This document shows, one piece after another, positions 23,501 to 38,500 of a DNA stretch of 64,000 nt. Positions within the stretch are counted from its first letter, which is position 1; every line of letters begins with the position of its first letter. Under the pieces are notes generated by a model. It was given only the letters and a program-made list of their open reading frames with translations, did no database searches and was not told where the DNA came from. This stretch comes from Phoronis australis (Eukaryota > Phoronida > Phoronidae): the NCBI GenBank assembly GCA_002633005.1, contig NMRA01000682.1, positions 94,543-158,542 on the forward strand, given 5' to 3'. The position numbers were made by a program, and so were the translations under genes.

Positions 23501-26500
23501 GGCACGCATTTTCATGAGTGACCTATGATGGATCTCCAGCAATAACGAATGTTTAATTCTTTCAAAGCCGTGAAGTCACGACAAATTTTACTAGGAAACA
23601 TAGTGAGACCAATTTTTACAACAATGCATGTACAGAAATAGATCTAAATCAAAACTTGTTTTTGAGAGATTTAAAGACGCTTTAACATAGCTGATCTGAA
23701 GTTTTTGTCATCCCTTGTCTGGAATAATAGGAAAGTTAGCGGTGGAAGTAGCGATGGTGGTGGTGGTGGTGGCGGTGGTGAGAGTGGTATTGGTGAAGTT
23801 GGAGGTAGAGAACAGAAGACTTTGTTGTTAAAAGCCATCTATACACGGATGTTACGATGACTATGGCGGTGGTAGTGATGATGGTGGTGGTGTTGATGGT
23901 GATGGCGGTGCTAGTGATTATAGTGATGGTGGTAACAGTGGTGATTTCAGTGGCCTGCATGGCGGTGGTAGTCCTGACTGCAATATGGATACAACACTAT
24001 ACTAATACTTATTGTTGAGATGGCAGTAAGCGTGGGTATCTTTAATTAGGAATAATTCTGTAACTGTAGCATTGCGCGATCATAGTCTTTCTTCAAAACC
24101 GATTTGCACCAGTTATTTGGCATTCCCGTGCATGCAGAGCACGTGACGGCTCACGCGCATACTTTTCAGCAAGGTGTGACCGCGTAGTATGCCTGGACGC
24201 AGACTGTGATTCTCGGAAGTTAAATTTTAACCCCTGACCTTGTCATGGAGTGTGAGCATATTTTGTGACCCCGTTAAATAATATGACTTAAACCGACGAA
24301 ACGATGGACCAGCTGACAGCGACATTTAACCAAAACTAAAAATATAGTCAGGTGGCTGAAAAAGGACTTGCAAATTAGTTAAACCCTTAGTTTATTGGCC
24401 GATAACATTTGTGCCCCCACTGCCCAAACATACAGTGAATTAACAAAACTTCATCGTAAACCTCCTAAGGATCATAACGCAAAAATGAGCATATTTGGTT
24501 CTGGTCTGCATCCCGACTCATTTTTAAACCTAGATATCGCCTGAATGAACATTGGTTTTGGCCAAGTTAATTTTTTTGGGTAAAGCCAGTTTTCAACCGA
24601 TGAGGCTAGTTCTAGGCTTTTATACACTAAAGATATGTTGTAACTTCAGATTGACAAGCGTCAGCTCCGCCCCCGCCATGGTCGCTGTTAATTGTTGGGC
24701 CACTGAAGCTGGTTAAAACGATATGAAGAATCACGCAGCTAAAAATGCCAAAATGCAAAGTTAATGAAAGCAGCTTCATGCAGAATAAAACCGTCCATAC
24801 CACTGGCTGGCAGTTCGCGTCATCTGTAGTAACACATATCACCAATTCGACCTCCACCGTTACAGTCTCGGACAATGGGGGTGCAAACATGACCATCTTC
24901 AATGTAGTTGAGTCGGTGGTAACAGTGTCACCACTTTTCGTACCTCTTTGCTGAGCTGTGTTTTTAGTAGACGTTTCTCCGCCAGTCGTGCAGCTTAATA
25001 TTGAGAAGAAAATGTTTTAAATCAACAATTGGGTAGGCAATGAAATCAAAAACAAGTATTTTATCACTCACAAAATCCAACGTTGCCACTAGTTAACTTA
25101 GAGGAGCATGCCACTCAAAAAACAACCTAATTTGTATCCATTTAGATCGAGTTGTTCTACTCCATAACGACAAGCACGGTTGCGTTACCTGACACCTGAC
25201 GGCAGACAGAGGAGTTGAAATTATCCAATGACGTCATCGGTTTCAAAGGCACACGCAGTTCACAACACGGGTTACTGGTGTCAGCTTATCGCTTGAAGTC
25301 ATCGTTTAACACCAATAAATCATCAAACATCGATGGAAAACCCTTAAAAATACACCGAGTTCTTATAAAAACGTGTTGTTTTATTTCGCTCTTACGGATT
25401 TATTGGTATTTGAACATACATGTACCGTAGCCTACAAAGTTCGGCAGGCCAAAAAGGTCCGTAGCAGGAGTTTGGGGTCTATTCGGAGATAATTTTGAAG
25501 TATTTTCCGTGCGATACAGACAGGAGAATCTAGATCTGTGTTTTTTAGACTTGTGATTTTTTGATTTCTAAACACAAAACGCTTGTTATCCTGGCCAGTG
25601 GCTCGGAGCCCGATCAGGCCCGTCGCGGCCGGCCGGATTAACTCGTTATCCCGGCCAGTGGCTCGGAAACTGATCAGACATCACGAACATAAACCAGCCA
25701 AAGTTCTGTGGAAACTAAACTTCCAGTCAACATACTAGCCTAGTGAGCCAAAGTAATGTGCACCTGATTATGTTGGTGAATTAGCCAGGAAACAGCAAAT
25801 CTACTTACTCATCGAGGGTCGCGAATTCAGATTCCGCTTTGGCCACAGCACCGTCAGGGAAGAAGTTGTACATTGACAATCATTATTTGAGTAATGTAAA
25901 AGGAAATAAAAATTCCCCGAACACCTGGCCGTGGGATGGAAATCGGGTTGTTTCACAACAGTTTCTGCCAGCAAACACTAAATTAACATGGGCTCACACG
26001 GCCTCGGTGTCCCGTCAATTAGTTTATTGCACCTGAAGCCGCGGTACGCAGTGATTTATTCATTGCTGGCTTCTCAAATCATTTGCACTCACAACACTCC
26101 AAAGGCAATACAAATTGCATCTAATGAGACAGACTTTGTTTCAGTTTTATATAAGTATTGGTTAGGATGAGAATCATTCGTTTTGAAACAGAATGCTCAG
26201 TAATAAACGTTAACGTGGCAACGCGCAATCCCGACTTAGGACGAGCTAGAGCTCATCAGTCCCGACTTCACAGGTGGATTGTTAAGTTTAACAGGCTATC
26301 AATTCGAACAGGAATACAGTGATGAAGAAATACTACAGAGGTGCCATGAACAAGCTCAGACAACGGAACGTGAAGAGTTATTTGATAAGCCGGCATTCAA
26401 GTTCGTCAGGCACTGTCGACGTCCGCAGGCCACAGACAAGGAGATGTTTCACGGCCTCATACTTGCTGTTTACAGCGTACATTTCATTCTTCACTACCAT

Positions 26501-29500
26501 GAGCCACTCCCTAAGCATTTCGGACTTTCGAGGAAGTAAAAAAAAAAGATATACCCGCTTTCCTCGCAGCTGTTTAGTTCGGGCAAACTGGAATGATGCA
26601 GCGCAACATAGCGGCATTCACTCGGCATATGAACCACTGACGTCGCTAGCGTCGTTTCTTACATTCCTCACAGATTAACGCCACAGGCGCTTGGGTTTAT
26701 CGCAAATGACGTCACTCAATAATATATATAAGAAAACATACATGTAAAGGTTGGACACTTAAACATTGCCAAGCCGAGGCTCCCAACTTCAACCGTCCAA
26801 AATCAAAATAAAATCTGCGTGCACCTTCCTGAGTCTGGTGTTGCCTAAACCTTCGAAGCCTTATCTTTCCTAGATCCCGTAAACTGTCTTCGTGAATGGT
26901 GAATTGGCGATGGAATTTCCAAAACAATCTCAAAACTCTGAATTCAAGGACCTGAAATAGTAAACAAGGCGGACTTCAGTTGTGCTTCAACTTGTACGCC
27001 TGTCGTAGGTGAAACTTCGAGTTTGAGCAAGCAACCTATATTTCAAGTTCAATAATTCTAATCCAAAACTCAACTAATTGAGAATGTTAATGTTAGTATT
27101 TTAATGATTATTTGTAACAGTACTTTATTCCACTGACGGCTCATTTTAGCCTTTAACTTAGAATTTATTACATAAACTGGCGTATCTTGTTTCTCAACTT
27201 GACATCACGCACTTTTTTGATTGAAGCACAACACACACTTGGCCAGGAAATGCAGTCCGTGCAAGTATTACAATGCGCGTGGCCGACGAGTTAACTCATT
27301 GGTTTTTGCCAAAAGTAAAACCTTCATAAGAAATCACAGTACACAAAGAACTTCGCATATCAATACAGTATCAGGATAATTTATATTTGACACAAATATG
27401 TGAGTAATTACATTTATTTGGCAATAAAGTGCTCTCTGCTTCTCATGATCAAGTAGTCGAGGGATTGACGATGAAAGCCGCGCGAAAATAGACTTTCGGA
27501 TTTAGCTCGGGAGCGTCCGTCAAAAACTCGGATGTGCGATGACATCACGGAATCACTTCCTTGAATTTGTGATTTTGGCATTCTTTTGGCATTTTTGTCG
27601 CCAAATCACCACTCGAAGGAAATTCGAAGAGATCGAATGAAAGAAAGTATTCTAAGAGTTGTCCGATGCTAGTTTCGTGGAGTTCCATGCACATTTAAGT
27701 AGAAAATTCTGAGCAAACAGATTTCGAGTGTCCAACCTTTATGTTTTCTTATATATATTATTGAGTGACGTCATTTGCGATAAACCCAAGCGCCTGTGAT
27801 TAACGGGAAACCTCTTGGCAAGGTAAGGTCGACCGTATGCGAGGCGATGTGGATTTAGACCGATTAAGACGGCAAAAAGACTAATTAAATCGGGTGGCAT
27901 TCACCTTTAATACGAGACCTACACGAATTATAGTAGCCCGTTGATGCAAACAAAACCGCAGAAACAGTGGGTGTGGCATCACCGACAGAGTATCCAGTTC
28001 TTGTTGCCTTCTGCAACATCAGGCAATCATCCTGAGAACTCCTCGAATAGGAATATAAAGTCATTTGGACTAGAGTCCATTTGTTGGCGTTTGATATGCA
28101 TTGAGATGTGAAATATCGGCCGTTATGTTTTCTGGGTGTCTGAGCATAGATATACAGTATAGGCAAAATAGAATACATTGTACTGTCGGTAAACACAGGC
28201 ACGTTCAAACAACAACGGAAGTTCGCCAGTCTTGTTTCTGTGTTTCTTGGGTATTTTAATTTACGTCTTACCTTGTCTCAATCACCTGAATGCTGTTTGT
28301 TATACCTGACTTGTACCAGGCATTAACGATTTTTGCAAGTCCAGCATAGGTCCCTGGGGCTACAAGATCGAATAAATTGATAGATATCATGACTACGTTT
28401 TTGAAAATTTACGACTTACGGATGTATAGTTATGTACATGCATCAAAACGAGATGCCACTGTAGCTGTTCATTAACCTGAATGAAACCGAAAATGTTGCC
28501 GTTCTGTTTTCCGGGACGCGTTCTGCTGACGCAAGACAGCAGAAGTTATCATGACCACGTGCTTCGCTTGTATACCCCGGAGATATCCAAACATAGACTT
28601 GCGTGATCTTGCTTTTCCGTCAATAACTTGCGTGTACGGAACGCAGCCCATAATTTTGAGATTTTGTTCAAAACTGAAAGGAAACCACCCTATTAAATCT
28701 ATAAATCTATTAATCATTAAAGTCACAAAACAACGGTCTTGTAGCTATTTTTTTAGTTCGTGTTTTAGATCTTTGCAACTCTTATAATTGAAAAGATCAG
28801 GTTGATAAAAATAGCACCTGGTACGCCCGGACGAGTCCATATTGCGAACGTGAAGTAATCTTTATAATGGAAACACCGTAAATAACGGATAGTCCACCAT
28901 AGAACGCATTTACATTTGAAGGAGAGTTCCATACCGGTTCCCGCCAACAAGTATGCGAATTTTTCAAGAGCCCTTAGTATACAAATTTTAAATATTAATT
29001 CCTGTTAAAACGACAGATTGAAATGAAAGAAGTACGAAATTACTCTCGCTTTACCATATTCTTATCAGCAAAATCTACGTTTGCTATTTAGTGAAACGCA
29101 GCGGAACAAGCAGGGTGTTGACTTTGGCGGGCAAATGCAATGACGTTTGACCTAAAATAGCTCAAAAAGTATGTCGGTGACCCACAATTTTTTCTATGTC
29201 ATAGCAAAGACGTTGAGTGTCAAAATAGGATATTAAAATGTTAACATAGTAATTATTTGTGTAAAAGCTAATTTGTTAGACTTCAACGTTGTCAAAATTA
29301 TATCCGAACTAAAATCAGTGAACTGGCAAATGTATTCAATACCACAACAGGATGAATGTGTCATTTGGCAGCGAGAGGATTCTGCTTTCAGCAAGACTTC
29401 AGTCATTAGTTTAATTATGCGCGAGTTGTCAGTGACCCATTTCAGTTTCACATTGCTAGAGGCGTCTCGCTTCCGGCTGCTGTAACGAAAAAACTTATTC

Positions 29501-32500
29501 CGTGACACGTAGTTATATTGTAGTAGACAGAGACCGGACAACAAAATATGACAATTGCATATCAACATAAACTTAAAACTATGTCGCATATCCTTAGAAA
29601 CCGTCATCATTAACCGCATTAAATGAACTAAGGTGTAGTCAATGAGTCCATGTCTTAGCTCAACATGTACAGTATGCCTTCAATTACATTAAAATTCCGT
29701 TTATAATTGGCCATGACTTCAAGAGCTAGGCAAAATAATATACCGACAATGAATCACCCTGTCTTACACGTACCCAATTCTAAACGAAAATAATCTGTAG
29801 TAAAACCATTATTGACAACACAAGCAGTTGGTTTATTGTGATTTTTTTCTACCCATCTTGCAAAACCCTGTCGAAAATTAAAAGCCTTCAAAAGTTTAAA
29901 AATAAAGCCCCATTTATATAGACCTTGCAAAAGTCCAAAAATAGAATGCGTCCTTGACGATCAGTAATTACATGTATATCCTGAATGATACGTACTAAAT
30001 TTTACCTTTTAACTGCGGTTTGACCTGGGTGAACCAGTTTTTCCATAATATTATTGATAGATCAGGAATCTTTGTCACCATTGTGTGATGTTTGATGAAA
30101 TTTTCTTTTGAAACCAAAGTGCTGTAAACTTACGGCTATGAAAAATTGGTAAATGTTTCATCAAATTACCTGGTGACAATTTCTGAGGCTGACATACACA
30201 AATAAATTAGTAGGACGCTTCCGGAAATTGTCTAGTTCCGTTCAATCCATGATAAAACTGCTTCAGTAAGAAATGAGAACGCTGGACTGACGAACGGACA
30301 GACTCACGGTAGAACAGACAGAGAACGAACGGACAGACTCACGGTAGAACAGACAGAGAACGAACGGACAGACTCACGGTAGAACAGACAGAGAACGAAC
30401 GGACAGACTCACGGTAGAACAGACAGAGAACGAACGGACAGACTCGCGGTAGAACAGACAGAGAACGAACGGACAGACTCGCGGTAGAACAGACAGAGAA
30501 CGAACGGACAGACTCGCGGTAGAACAGACAGAGAACGAACGGACAGACTCGCGGTAGAACAGACAGAGAACGAACGGACAGACTCACGGTAGAACAGACA
30601 GAGATAGCCACAAGACACACTTGTATGAGGGAGCATAAGATTGAAGTCCAGGGGCCCATTCCAAGAAACTGACTTAAGTTCATTTTTGACTTAAGTCTAA
30701 GATTTTTCTTAACTTCCAAACTTTGAAACTTCCACATTTGGTCAGATAGTTAAAATTAAGATTGAAATTTTGTCAAAAACTTAATTCAAACTTAGGATCT
30801 CTTGCTTAACACAGTCTCGAGACAAATTTAAGTTTTATCTTAAAGTTTACTAAAATTTAAGATTTGTCTTAGCTAAGTCAGTTTTGTTGGAACGGGTCCC
30901 AGTTGCATAAAAGTTATACGCCATATAGCAACGTCGCATTATCACGCGTCACGTTGCTATTGTTGAACAAATCACCTGACGTCAAAGCAACAATCACACT
31001 TATCCAGAGGATAATTTTAAAGTTTTATGCAACCCAGCCGTGATTATGCACTAACTTCATACATCGCTTCGAGTGGTTGTTTTTTATCAACCTCCACAAA
31101 AGTAGCTGATACACACTGAAGAACCTGAAAACAAGTCAGACTAAACTAGATCACTTAAAGCGGCTCATCACTTCCAGTTATGAAATCGTTTCTGTAGTCA
31201 ATTTGGACATGATTTCATGGCTTCGAAAGAACACTGTTATTGCGTGAAGGCTTGTTAAGTTCGCTTGTTTCCAAGTCATTTTATGCATCCTGCGCTGTCC
31301 ATATCTCTTTTCATTTTAGTAAGAAACAGGTTAAGACAATTTCAATGGGCGCGAATGGTCTTAATCAAATGTTCGCCTTGTGGGCAGAATTCTTGGTGTA
31401 TAGTTTTACACACTTACTATCGTCAAAAGTTACACGCAACTTCACTGCTGTCCCAGCTGCAACCGGTTCGGTGGTCGAGTAAACGGTTGTGCCGACGGCA
31501 TCAACGATCTGCAGCTTCAGCACTGGTATGGTTTGTATCACTGTGACATCGCCAAAAGCTCCCCTGAAGATAAGCACGGTGAAGTTCAGTTGTCTCTGGG
31601 CATGAACCACCAGAGGAAACGTGTGACAATTTGCTGATAAGTTAAGGACAAGAAAGTTTTTTTTTGTGTGTGTGTGTGTTTGTGCGTGTGTGTGTACACT
31701 TACTTTTAATTTGCGCTATTTTTCTTATTCTATGCGAACTTTTAGTTCTTTTAAGAACGATTATGGTTCAGCTCTTAATTAATTTGAGAGCACCGGCCTC
31801 GCTTTTAAACGATCGTCGTTCTGCTCTTAATCAAATACATGTAATTTGGGAGCAACGGCGTGATTGGACTATATGAACTGATATGTTGATTAAAACTTTG
31901 CGTCGTACAAGCGTCGTTTAAGCGAAGCTACACGTAACGAATGAATTATTTTGTTCTTTCACGGCCAGCTGGATGCTGGCACTTGCGAGTAAAATACACT
32001 TGTGTATCATGTATTGTAGAAGAGCCTGGCTCGAGGCAACATTCATTTGACGGAAATGCACTCCAACATTCCTGCATCCGGGACACTAGTGTAAAATAGT
32101 GCAATATAAACGTTCGCATTAACCAAAACTGAGCGGACACAACTTTCCAATCCATGCATGCAGACGATCGGAGAACTCTATAAGCAAGTGCACGAACTTG
32201 TACACGTGTGCCTGAGTCCGCCTGGTGCAAAAGGACAAATCTATACACTTCTGTGAACGAGTGCAGTACACATGTTCGCCAATGAAAACGTCCGCGTTTC
32301 ATACATACATGTATGTTCTGGTGCGGGTATGAGTACGAAAGCGCGTGTAGCCAAAATGTCCGTTTCTGTAAGTGTTTGAATGTATTCATGTAGGTTGGTA
32401 TATATAGGTACATGTAGGTTTGTAAGAATATGGATATACACATGTGTAGGCCTATTAATGTCAAAAGGCCAAAGGGTCCCTTCATAGTCACAGAAACAGA

Positions 32501-35500
32501 CAATGCAAAGTGTTGTAGAGTACGCACGATTTGTCACTCTGCAACATGCTCTCGTCTAGTTTCAACCGAAAATTTAGCATTTTTCCGTAACTCTGTAGTC
32601 AGTAGTCTAAGGCGTATCAAACTTACGCTATCCCCAAAAGTACCACTCGACTGGCAAACTTTGTTACATTGGACACTGTAACAGAAAATGGAACGTTATC
32701 CTCGATAGCATTCACTTAGCATATGATACGCTTGCTTTAACCTTCAAAGATTCCCGTCTCAATCCTTAGCATATGGTTTGAACCCACATGAAGTTTGGCT
32801 AACTGTCTTCTAAAGACCGGTCTGTGAATTGCTGAGACGAACATCATCTCAAAGACTGGGAGTCTCAAAACGTTCGTGAAGACTAAACTTGTGGGTAGAT
32901 AACATTTCTGCTAGTCTGCATTGATTGTCAACATCAGCACAACACTGTTTGAAAATAGTCAAAAATAACACATACTAGTTGGTTAGAAACCTCTTGAAAT
33001 TCAGAGCAAATCAGTCGTGCTCTGAATAATCGTGTCGGAGCATCTATTTACACCGTCGATAGATGTACACGTCTTACATGTAGACGACAGTCGGAGCGTC
33101 ACTACAGAATAGTTTTCTTTTCTCCTAGCTAAGTCACGACAGGTCACAAACTATCGTGTCACCACTCTATCCGTACTGATATGTCGTACATGTATACGAC
33201 AATCGAATTTGACAGTCGTAGACAACCGTGGACAGCGTTCGCAGACTAGCTGCGGTCGTGACTGACGGATTTTCAACAGTTATGTGTAAGTGATGGCCCG
33301 GGTCAAAGTCAGTAATTCACGTTTTAAATAACAAGCATCATTCTAAATGCCGCTTTTCATAAGAATAAATCAAATTACTAACGTCGCATTAACATTGCTG
33401 GCTGAGCTACCAGTCAGAGTCGGCTCTCCGTTCGCATTATAAGAACATGTGTAGGTGTGCTTTGTGTCGGGGGATCCACTGTTTGTACCATCAGATAAGA
33501 CGGTAGCATAAATTGTGATTTCCACATCGCCAGCTCCATATGGTTTCTGAAAATATAACACGGTGATTCTCTAGTTACAAGAGACATTTATTTTTTTTCT
33601 TGGTGAGCATACAAGTAAACTGCAGAACGTCCCTCTAAAACGGTTGCTACAGGTTAAAAAGCAACGTTCACACATGTATATATATCTGGCATGATCATAT
33701 GACACTAGCTTTGAATCGATGAAATCTTTTTCTACGAGACACAATATTCATGTAAACTAAATGAATGATTGATATCAGGAAAGGTTGCGTAGTTGAAATC
33801 GATTAAAATGCCACCTGTCAAGGAGAGAAGGCCTTTCGTCAGTTACATAGAAAAAGAAGAAGCGAGTAACATAGCGAACGATAACCCTAGCCAACGTTTC
33901 CATTAATTGCCCAACTGTTGCGCGATGTCACCACTTTTCCCGTAAACCAGTGGAATCGGCGACGGTTCAAGGGTCAATGATTCGACTAATGCAATTGTTT
34001 CTGTGTCTGCTGTGACGGGTTATCAACTTTCCAAATGTTTTTTTGCTACACTTTAAAAGCTTCACTTTTAACTGCAGTGTATTGGTGTAAAACAACATGT
34101 ATGGATTTGTATATGTACAAAGTTATGCTTCATGCTGAGACAAGGTCATATGTGCCTAATTAGTATGATAGTCTGATGAGTGTGGCCGAGCAATAGTCTG
34201 AAAACTATGTTCTTATCGAGAACAGGGTTTGGGTACCTCTTAACTGGTGTAGGAAGAACTTAATGGAGGAGAGTCTCGTAAATGTTTTATTTAAGATTGT
34301 GCGTCAAAACCTTTAATAACTACGTGTTAACACCGGAAAAATGAGTGGCGGAAACCTATCCACTAAACAATTTGAGTGAGGGCTCTCGCCCCTCCTAGCC
34401 CCCTCCCTACCCCTACCCCGCTTCCTACGTATATGCCTTCTACGCAGACTACCTCATGGAATAAATATTTTGCTGAAGAAAAATGACAACAAAGCTTGAT
34501 AATCCTAAGAAAGCCGGGAGAAAAGGGTAGGTCAAATTGAAGTCGCAGGGTCAAGAGTTCGCATGACATCAATATTTCAAAACTCTCCAATTTGGACTAA
34601 TTACTTGAATGAGCATCTTTGTCCAATTACTGTTAGCCTTCCCTTATCTTTTATCTAATGTCCAATTTATCGAGGCACTTGCACAGCCTACCTGTGTGTT
34701 ACGTTTAAGCAAAATTCATGTCGCTTGGTCAAAAATAGTTAGCTAAGAAATTTCTTTTCGAAAATTAGTATTGCCCTTAGAGTTTTGCCACAGTATTTCG
34801 CTTACCCCGAAAATCCTGCCACACACCTTGCTGTCAAATTTCAGCAAATTTCGTTTACTCAATTCGCCAACAATTGACGGTAGGGAGACTACTGTAGAAA
34901 ACTAAAGCCAATTCATAATGTGTGCTTTAGTAGCGGACTCCGCCCTAAAATTGACAGGTACAGGTGTCGGCCCATTCCCCCTGTGAAAGTACGTCAAATT
35001 TCATCATGATCTGTCCCGTAGTGGTTTTTCGAGAAAATAGACGCTAACGCAAAGAACACGAGGGGGCCAGAAGACACTGGACGGAAGGACAAACGGGCGT
35101 GTATCCAACAAAAACATGACCTTATATGTATATAGAACGGTTTACGCTCACGTCTGTTATTTGCAAATTATGTTGCTTGTTTAATTCTGTTTAATCCATT
35201 TTTCTTGTTTCTAAACTTGCTCTTTAAATAAATCCCCATTATAAAACAACAGAGGGTCTGGAGTCAAGTGTCTTCAACAAGCTTGTTGTGTTGGTCACTC
35301 GCGCACGTACAACCTGTCCAAGTTGGTCAAGCAGATGTTCGATAGGGTTCTTTGCTGCATGCGGGCCATTCCATTTGCTGTACATTTGAAAGCTGCAAAC
35401 TGGGCATCCCAAACACAGTTTGCATAATTGCGAGTCATACTGAGCTCTCTAACATCATGAGTTCCAGTGTTTCACAAATTTAGTGTTCCCCCGGTGTTTA

Positions 35501-38500
35501 TCACCATCATATAACAGGTGGTGACAGTCAGGGAAATTTCCAACATTCACTTTGAGACCACACCCTCTTTGGCAACAAAGTTACTGGGCATATCAAAAAG
35601 TTATTGACAAAGTTTGAATGACTGAGCTTTCCATTGGTAACAACATGATTTAAATAATCCAAAAGTAATGAAAACACGGACGAATGAACACAAATTTCCA
35701 AATTTTTTTATAAGGTGTTTCAATACATGTACTTAAAACCGAAGTGATGAGCTAGATACCTGACTCAAAGGTCTAGCCGTGTTCGTAACTGTGACACGAG
35801 CCCAAGACATTGCATTAAGAAAGTGGACGCTGCTCCCAGTAGGCCATACTGCCTCATCCAATTTTACATTTGAGCATCATGCAATGTATACAAATGACGC
35901 CATTCTGTTCCGGAGAAACCGCACCATAACTAATTGAGTCGTGAGACAATACTAGAAATTGAACTGAAACCGAAAAGTCCTGAAGTACTTTGCACGATAA
36001 AAGTAATTGGGGTACTGAATGTGGTAGTGATCTTGATCATGGGGACTTTGCAAAATCTAATGAGAACAGTAATGTATCGGTACACTAATTTTCATGATAC
36101 TGCAGTTTATAAACGGAACGGCTAGTGCTAACAGTGTACTCACCATCACTCCGCAGTCGTCAAACGTAAAAGACAATGTACCAGTGCCGCCAGACATGGG
36201 TGCCTTGCAATTACCGTAAGCGGCTAGGCCTTGCACATACATTAGTGTTTTTGCACTGGCAGCCCCTGCTATGGTAAGGGTCGAACCATCTTTTTGACAT
36301 ATGTATGTCCCTTTAGAAAGAAATATAAATTTAAATGCAGTACAAAGTGATAAAAGTTTCAACATTAATTTCGGGGTACATTGGGTCAGTCCCCTTCATA
36401 AACGATAAATACATGGACATGTACTTGTCAACGTAGTCATGTTCGTTCCTTTCTAATTCCCCGTGGGTATGTATTTCGCAAGCTATTCTTAACATGCGAG
36501 ATCCATGCGTAAGGGCGTCTCATGGCTCGAGCCTGCGGGACGCTACCATTGTTTTCCGTTGTTGCGTCTTAACGTCGCACGGATATCGTACCTTGAACGC
36601 CCATCAGCCGGTTACGATATATGCTTACCATTATCTTTATTATGAGAAAGAAAAATAAAATGAACAATAGATACGTCTATCTACCGATATGCATGTGACA
36701 AGCTTGCTCCCTAGTTCCCCGTGGATCCTGGCATTGTCCAATTACACGGATTACTATCAAGCGACCTCATCAACACCCCCCCCCCTTCCTTTTAATTGCT
36801 TCAAAATGTAGCTGACGCCAGTAGTGATAGAAATAAATGACATCATTTTTGTTAGACGAGAAGCGCAGAGCATTGTTTAAAGAAAAATCGCCACATGGTG
36901 ATCAGTATAGATTACAATTTCTGGAAATTCAAAAATACGTCTAACTGAGATTACAACGTTTAATATCAAAGGACGTAGCCTGGTGTCTTGGGAGTCATAA
37001 GTAGGGTACAGGTGGGGGCCGCTCACTCAAAGTATCATCAACTAACATTGCAAACAAGGACTTCGCCCGGTATTCAAATAAATTAAAGTTTGTGGTCAGT
37101 GTGTGCGGGACTGGTTAGCAATCAATGGATATTTCGTAGTAACCTCAGCGGCAGCTTGGCGGATTAGCTCTAACAGGAAAACTGCATTTCTTGTCTCTCC
37201 GTATCAAATGATTACACAGGAGCCCAAGGTTTCGTTACACAATTTATGGAGCGAATCAATCGAGCGCAGTGTGACGTAAACGAAAAGCCAGGCCCGTAGG
37301 AAGGCAAAAATTACTGGCGGTGGGAAAAAACCATTTCGATTTCGCCAAACTATCCACCCCCACCGCCCCCGTGCTCCCGTTGTCATCCTATTTGTACCGA
37401 ATCTCCTATGTCCGCCCTAGGTTGGGGGCAATCCCGGGAATGCAGCCATTTGAGTAACCGGAGAGTAAGAATTGGCCTAGGACCAGTGCACCGAAGGGTA
37501 GCAAGGACTGCCTCAAGTAACTGTAGCTGAGATCTAACAATGTGAAAATACGAAATTTTCGATGAACTAAAGCTAAAAAGTGTAATTGCTGGTCATCTCA
37601 GTTATGATTCACTTGAGACAGGCAGCTTAGCTCGTACATTTCCGTCTGCGCTGGCTCTATGGTCGAGATTCGTTTCGTTATGATCCAGTTTCGGGAAAGG
37701 TTTATTTCATTTTGGTCATTCTTTGAATGTGTTTTTTGAAAAGGTGAGATCCGAGGTCCCTGGTATAGTGCCTCTCGGGTTGTTTCAAAGTCCCTCGTTG
37801 AAACACGACCAACATTCATCAATATCATTGAGATTTACGTGGGGATCTGATGATAGATCGAATTTTCCCAATGTCAGCCTGCAGCTAAGTTCACTGAAGC
37901 ATAGTCCTTTCTTAAAAGATTCACTTCTAGTTGGCAAAAAATCATCTACAATCAGTCGATTTTTGAAGATACATAAACATGTAAATCAGCAATCAACAAT
38001 CGATTCCATGAGCAACGTGTTTACTTTGATTTAATGACCCATTTTCTTGTTGATCTCCTATTTGTGAGTTTAAGCGACAAATTTTGTACCTAAGTCGAAA
38101 AAGAATGCATTTATTCGTATTTGAATTGTGGCTATATTTTTGGAAATTGTTCGAATTCCATCAATGTCTGAGCGTTATTCTAGATAGGCAATAATCGTCT
38201 AAGTGTACAGGTTCCTAGGTGTACTTTACTATTTGGGGATGGGGTCATAGTTTCTCCAATATTTGCTGCCACTAAATTCACTAAAACAACATTGCTACAA
38301 GATTAGCTTCTAATTGTCCAAAATCATCTATGAATCAATCAATTTCCGTAGGTATATAAACAAGTTAATCAGAAACCAACGAATGTGTTTATCAAAACGG
38401 AAATTCATAAGCAAATACCGTATGCATGCTTGCAGACTTTTGACGGGTAACCGGGGAATATGGGAGACGGGGAATTCGTATTAAGTTGTATTTTGCTCAT

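Larger units (their letters stand above)
24994..28271 (-). other. ZP gene intron 7, with a hAT-like element
   Basis: 3.3 kb. Contains a tandem duplication ttatcc(t/c)ggccagtggctc at about 25585 and 25646, a conserved repeat ORF at 26279-26539, and the 1.1-kb inverted-repeat element at 26682-27798. Confidence 0.75.
28360..31417 (-). other. ZP gene intron 6, with LINE remnant, minisatellite and two MITEs
   Basis: 3.1 kb. The mobile and tandem elements at 29690-31036 are listed separately. ORFs at 28472-28787 and 29233-29619 on either strand show no recognisable domains. Confidence 0.75.

Noticed and set aside
27885-28208. 107-residue minus-strand ORF next to ZP exon 7
   Set aside because: Considered as a ZP-C exon because of its position and cysteines, but its available splice sites do not give the needed phase-1 to phase-2 fit, and the 88-base exon at 28272-28359 does so exactly.
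30339-30737. Ser/Val-rich ORFs on the minus strand
   Set aside because: Translation of the 35-bp minisatellite; repeat period is not a multiple of three, so all frames are used.
31946-32527. Longest ORF in the window (193 codons, minus strand)
   Set aside because: No recognisable domain, codon content like the surrounding intron, overlaps an unrelated ORF on the same strand in another frame. It lies inside intron 5 of the ZP gene.
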